Shown here: piece after piece, positions 6,799-7,428 of the stretch | Layout: every line of letters begins with the position of its first letter | How positions within the stretch are numbered: the first letter of the stretch is position 1 | Assembly (NCBI GenBank): GCA_050122535.1 | Contig: JASFIT010000232.1 | Location: 1-7,428 of the forward strand | Length of the DNA: 7,428 nt | Direction of reading: 5' to 3' | From: JASFEQ01 sp050122535 | GTDB lineage: Bacteria; Desulfobacterota; DSM-4660; Desulfatiglandales; HGW-15 | Made by a program: the position numbers and the translations under genes | The notes under the pieces: model-generated | What the model saw: the letters and a program-made list of their open reading frames with translations, nothing else | Databases searched by the model: none | What the model was told of the DNA's origin: nothing

Positions 6799-6829
6799 AT
6801 GATAAGTCCTATATCAAATATAGAGTCAA
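6799..6829 (-). promoter_or_regulatory. MerR-family-type metal-responsive promoter and dyad operator ahead of the thioredoxin gene
   Basis: On the minus strand, TTGACT (-35, 6824-6829) and TATCAT (-10, 6799-6804) are separated by exactly 19 nt instead of the usual 17. The spacer holds the dyad CTATAT-TTG-ATATAG (6809-6823), starting directly after the -35 box. This overlong spacer with an internal palindrome is the established signature of promoters activated by MerR, CueR, ZntR, PbrR or CadR, which untwist the DNA when metal is bound. The TTGACT-CTATA start is close to known lead/cadmium-type MerR operators as I remember them. The transcript would run into the thioredoxin gene about 20 nt further on and perhaps into the cyclase behind it. 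No MerR-family gene is in the window. Confidence 0.7.
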
Positions 6830-6885
6830 GCGTTTTTTCAAAAATTTTCAGGCAGATGAGATAAAATAGGGTACTACAGTGTTCC

Positions 6886-6913
6886 TTGACAGTCCTTTAT
6901 TGAGCTTTATCTT
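6886..6913 (+). promoter_or_regulatory. Probable sigma-70 promoter for the CopZ-like gene
   Basis: A perfect TTGACA (6886-6891) is followed after 16 nt by TATCTT (6908-6913, 4 of 6). An alternative -10, CTTAAT (6911-6916), would give a 19-nt spacer, but that spacer carries no dyad; it has instead a direct repeat CTTTAT (6895-6900 and 6905-6910). Start of transcription would be about 25 nt before GTG 6945. Confidence 0.45.
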
Positions 6914-6931
6914 AATTAAGCAAACTTATAT

Positions 6932-6939
6932 GGAGGTGA
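6932..6939 (+). promoter_or_regulatory. Ribosome binding site deciding a GTG start for the CopZ-like gene
   Basis: GGAGGTGA lies 5 nt before GTG 6945. It overlaps the in-frame ATG at 6930-6932 and excludes the upstream GTG at 6879, which lies inside the putative promoter region. It therefore selects the 68-residue form of the protein. Confidence 0.75.
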
Positions 6940-6944
6940 CTACC

Positions 6945-7151
6945 GTGGAAACACAAAAATTTTCCATTCCGAACATCTCGTGTGGTCATTGTGTGATGAC
7001 CATTCAGAGGGAGTTGGGTGAGGTGGAAGGGGTCTCAAAGGTGGAAGGTGATCCGAATGCAAAGGAGATCCTTGTAGATTATGATGCTCCTGCCACAGTG
7101 GATAAGATCAAGTCTATGTTGAGGGAGATAAACTATCCTGTAAGCGAATAG
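6945..7151 (+). CDS. CopZ-like cytoplasmic heavy-metal chaperone (HMA domain)
   Basis: A 68-residue single-domain HMA protein with the expected beta-alpha-beta-beta-alpha-beta layout: KFSIPNI, metal loop SCGHC with the two Cys at about residues 13 and 16, helix VMTIQRELGEVEG, strands VSKVEGD and KEILVDYD, helix TVDKIKSMLREI, and a final strand containing Y and P. The loop CGHC replaces the more common MxCxxC of classical CopZ, with His between the Cys, a variant seen in HMA proteins. Such proteins bind Cu(I) and hand it to a P-type ATPase. The start is GTG at 6945 because a strong ribosome binding site lies 5 nt before it; a longer form from 6879 would run through the promoter. A copper-type ATPase gene starts 188 nt downstream on the same strand, its natural partner. 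Confidence 0.88.
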   Translation: METQKFSIPNISCGHCVMTIQRELGEVEGVSKVEGDPNAKEILVDYDAPATVDKIKSMLREINYPVSE

Positions 7152-7187
7152 CGAAGCCTGTTTCCCTCAGCGGACCTCAGGCTTTGC
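7151..7187 (+). terminator. Stem-loop overlapping the stop codon of the CopZ-like gene
   Basis: GCGAAGCCTG (7151-7160) pairs with CAGGCTTTGC (7178-7187) in RNA as 10 pairs, one of them G-U, around a 17-nt loop. There is no T-run, so it may act as an attenuator or mRNA 3'-end stabiliser between chaperone and ATPase rather than a full terminator. Confidence 0.35.
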
Positions 7188-7218
7188 GATGCTGGATCCT
7201 GGATGCTGGATTCTGGAT
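7188..7218 (+). repeat. Tandem 7-nt repeat GATNCTG, four copies
   Basis: Four consecutive units GATGCTG, GATCCTG, GATGCTG and GATTCTG, then GAT, with only the fourth base changing. It also reads as two copies of a 14-mer with one difference. An inverted partial copy lies at 7257-7267. Confidence 0.75.
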
Positions 7219-7267
7219 AGATTCAATGACAGATGAAAATATCCTTTTTCCTTATCATCCAGTATCC
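7208..7267. repeat. Inverted repeat built from the GATNCTG unit
   Basis: GGATTCTGGAT (7208-7218) and ATCCAGTATCC (7257-7267) are inverted copies with one mismatch in 11, separated by 38 nt. With the tandem repeat this makes a small intergenic element between the chaperone and the ATPase; it has no coding frame. Confidence 0.55.
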
Positions 7268-7339
7268 GCAACCATAACAAGCGCTACAGCAGCTTAGGTT
7301 TTGCCCTTGAAAACCAGTTAACTTTTAAAGAGTTCACCC

Positions 7340-7428
7340 ATGTCTGAAAAGAATGTCACGCTCCCTGTAACGGGAATGACATGCGCCAACTGTGCCCTGA
7401 ATATTGAAAGAAATGTGAAAAAACTGCC
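7340..7428 (+). CDS. copA: Copper-translocating P-type ATPase, N-terminal start (partial, cut by window edge)
   Basis: The first 29 codons plus two bases begin MSEKNVTLPVTGMTCANC and continue into an HMA helix (ALNIERNVKKL). GMTCANC is the classical metal-binding loop of the N-terminal HMA domain of Cu(I)-exporting P1B-type ATPases, which pump copper from the cytoplasm. A separate CopZ or MerP would also begin this way, but a CopZ-like gene is already present just upstream and the order chaperone then ATPase is common. AAAGAG at 7327-7332, 7 nt before ATG, is a modest ribosome binding site. The rest lies beyond the window, so the P-type core motifs cannot be checked. Confidence 0.75.
   Translation, partial: MSEKNVTLPVTGMTCANCALNIERNVKKL

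Noticed and set aside
6872..6881. TACTACAGTG as a possible CopY-type cop box
   Set aside because: It does not match TACANNTGTA and the symmetry is only ACT-AC-AGT, too short to support.
6879..6944. 22-residue N-terminal extension of the CopZ-like protein from an upstream GTG
   Set aside because: The stretch contains the TTGACA promoter box and the ribosome binding site GGAGGTGA; HMA homology begins only after GTG 6945.
1..7428. CRISPR array, tRNA, rRNA or insertion sequence
   Set aside because: No spaced repeats of CRISPR type, no tRNA or rRNA signature and no transposase frame or terminal inverted repeats were seen.

Overview
The window reads as one strip of a chromosomal copper-handling locus from a Gram-negative bacterium. 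The evidence for a Gram-negative cell is a lipoprotein outer-membrane efflux factor, a secreted multicopper oxidase and a membrane-anchored periplasmic thioredoxin. Base composition is near 50% GC. The gene style (Cache/HAMP cyclases, TlpA-like thioredoxin, CGHC-type metal chaperone) would fit Desulfobacterota, Nitrospirota or a related lineage. That placement is an impression, and nothing here fixes the taxon.

Layout, left to right: the C-terminal end of an unrecognised protein (2-166, +); a two-transmembrane sensor nucleotide cyclase with a Met/His-rich patch in its periplasmic domain (267-1976, +); a secreted, atypical two-domain multicopper oxidase (2084-3304, +); a TolC/CusC-type outer-membrane lipoprotein (3342-4700, +). 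This run meets a convergent gene at a GC-rich hairpin near 4722-4738. On the minus strand lie a six-transmembrane class III cyclase with altered active-site residues (4729-6051) and, upstream of it, a TlpA/ResA-type thioredoxin (6188-6772). A divergent control region (6773-6944) follows, then a CopZ-like metal chaperone (6945-7151, +), a short repeat-bearing spacer, and the first 29 codons of a copper P-type ATPase (7340-7428, +) cut by the window edge.

Taken together, the ATPase and chaperone would handle cytoplasmic copper, the oxidase would act on periplasmic Cu(I), and the efflux factor could carry metal across the outer membrane if it pairs with an RND pump that is not in this window. 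The thioredoxin would protect or reduce periplasmic thiols. The less usual parts are two different nucleotide cyclases inside a copper locus, one with a plausible Cu(I)-binding sensor patch, and a promoter ahead of the thioredoxin gene with the exact geometry of a MerR-family metal-responsive promoter (19-nt spacer filled by a dyad). The regulator itself is not in the window.
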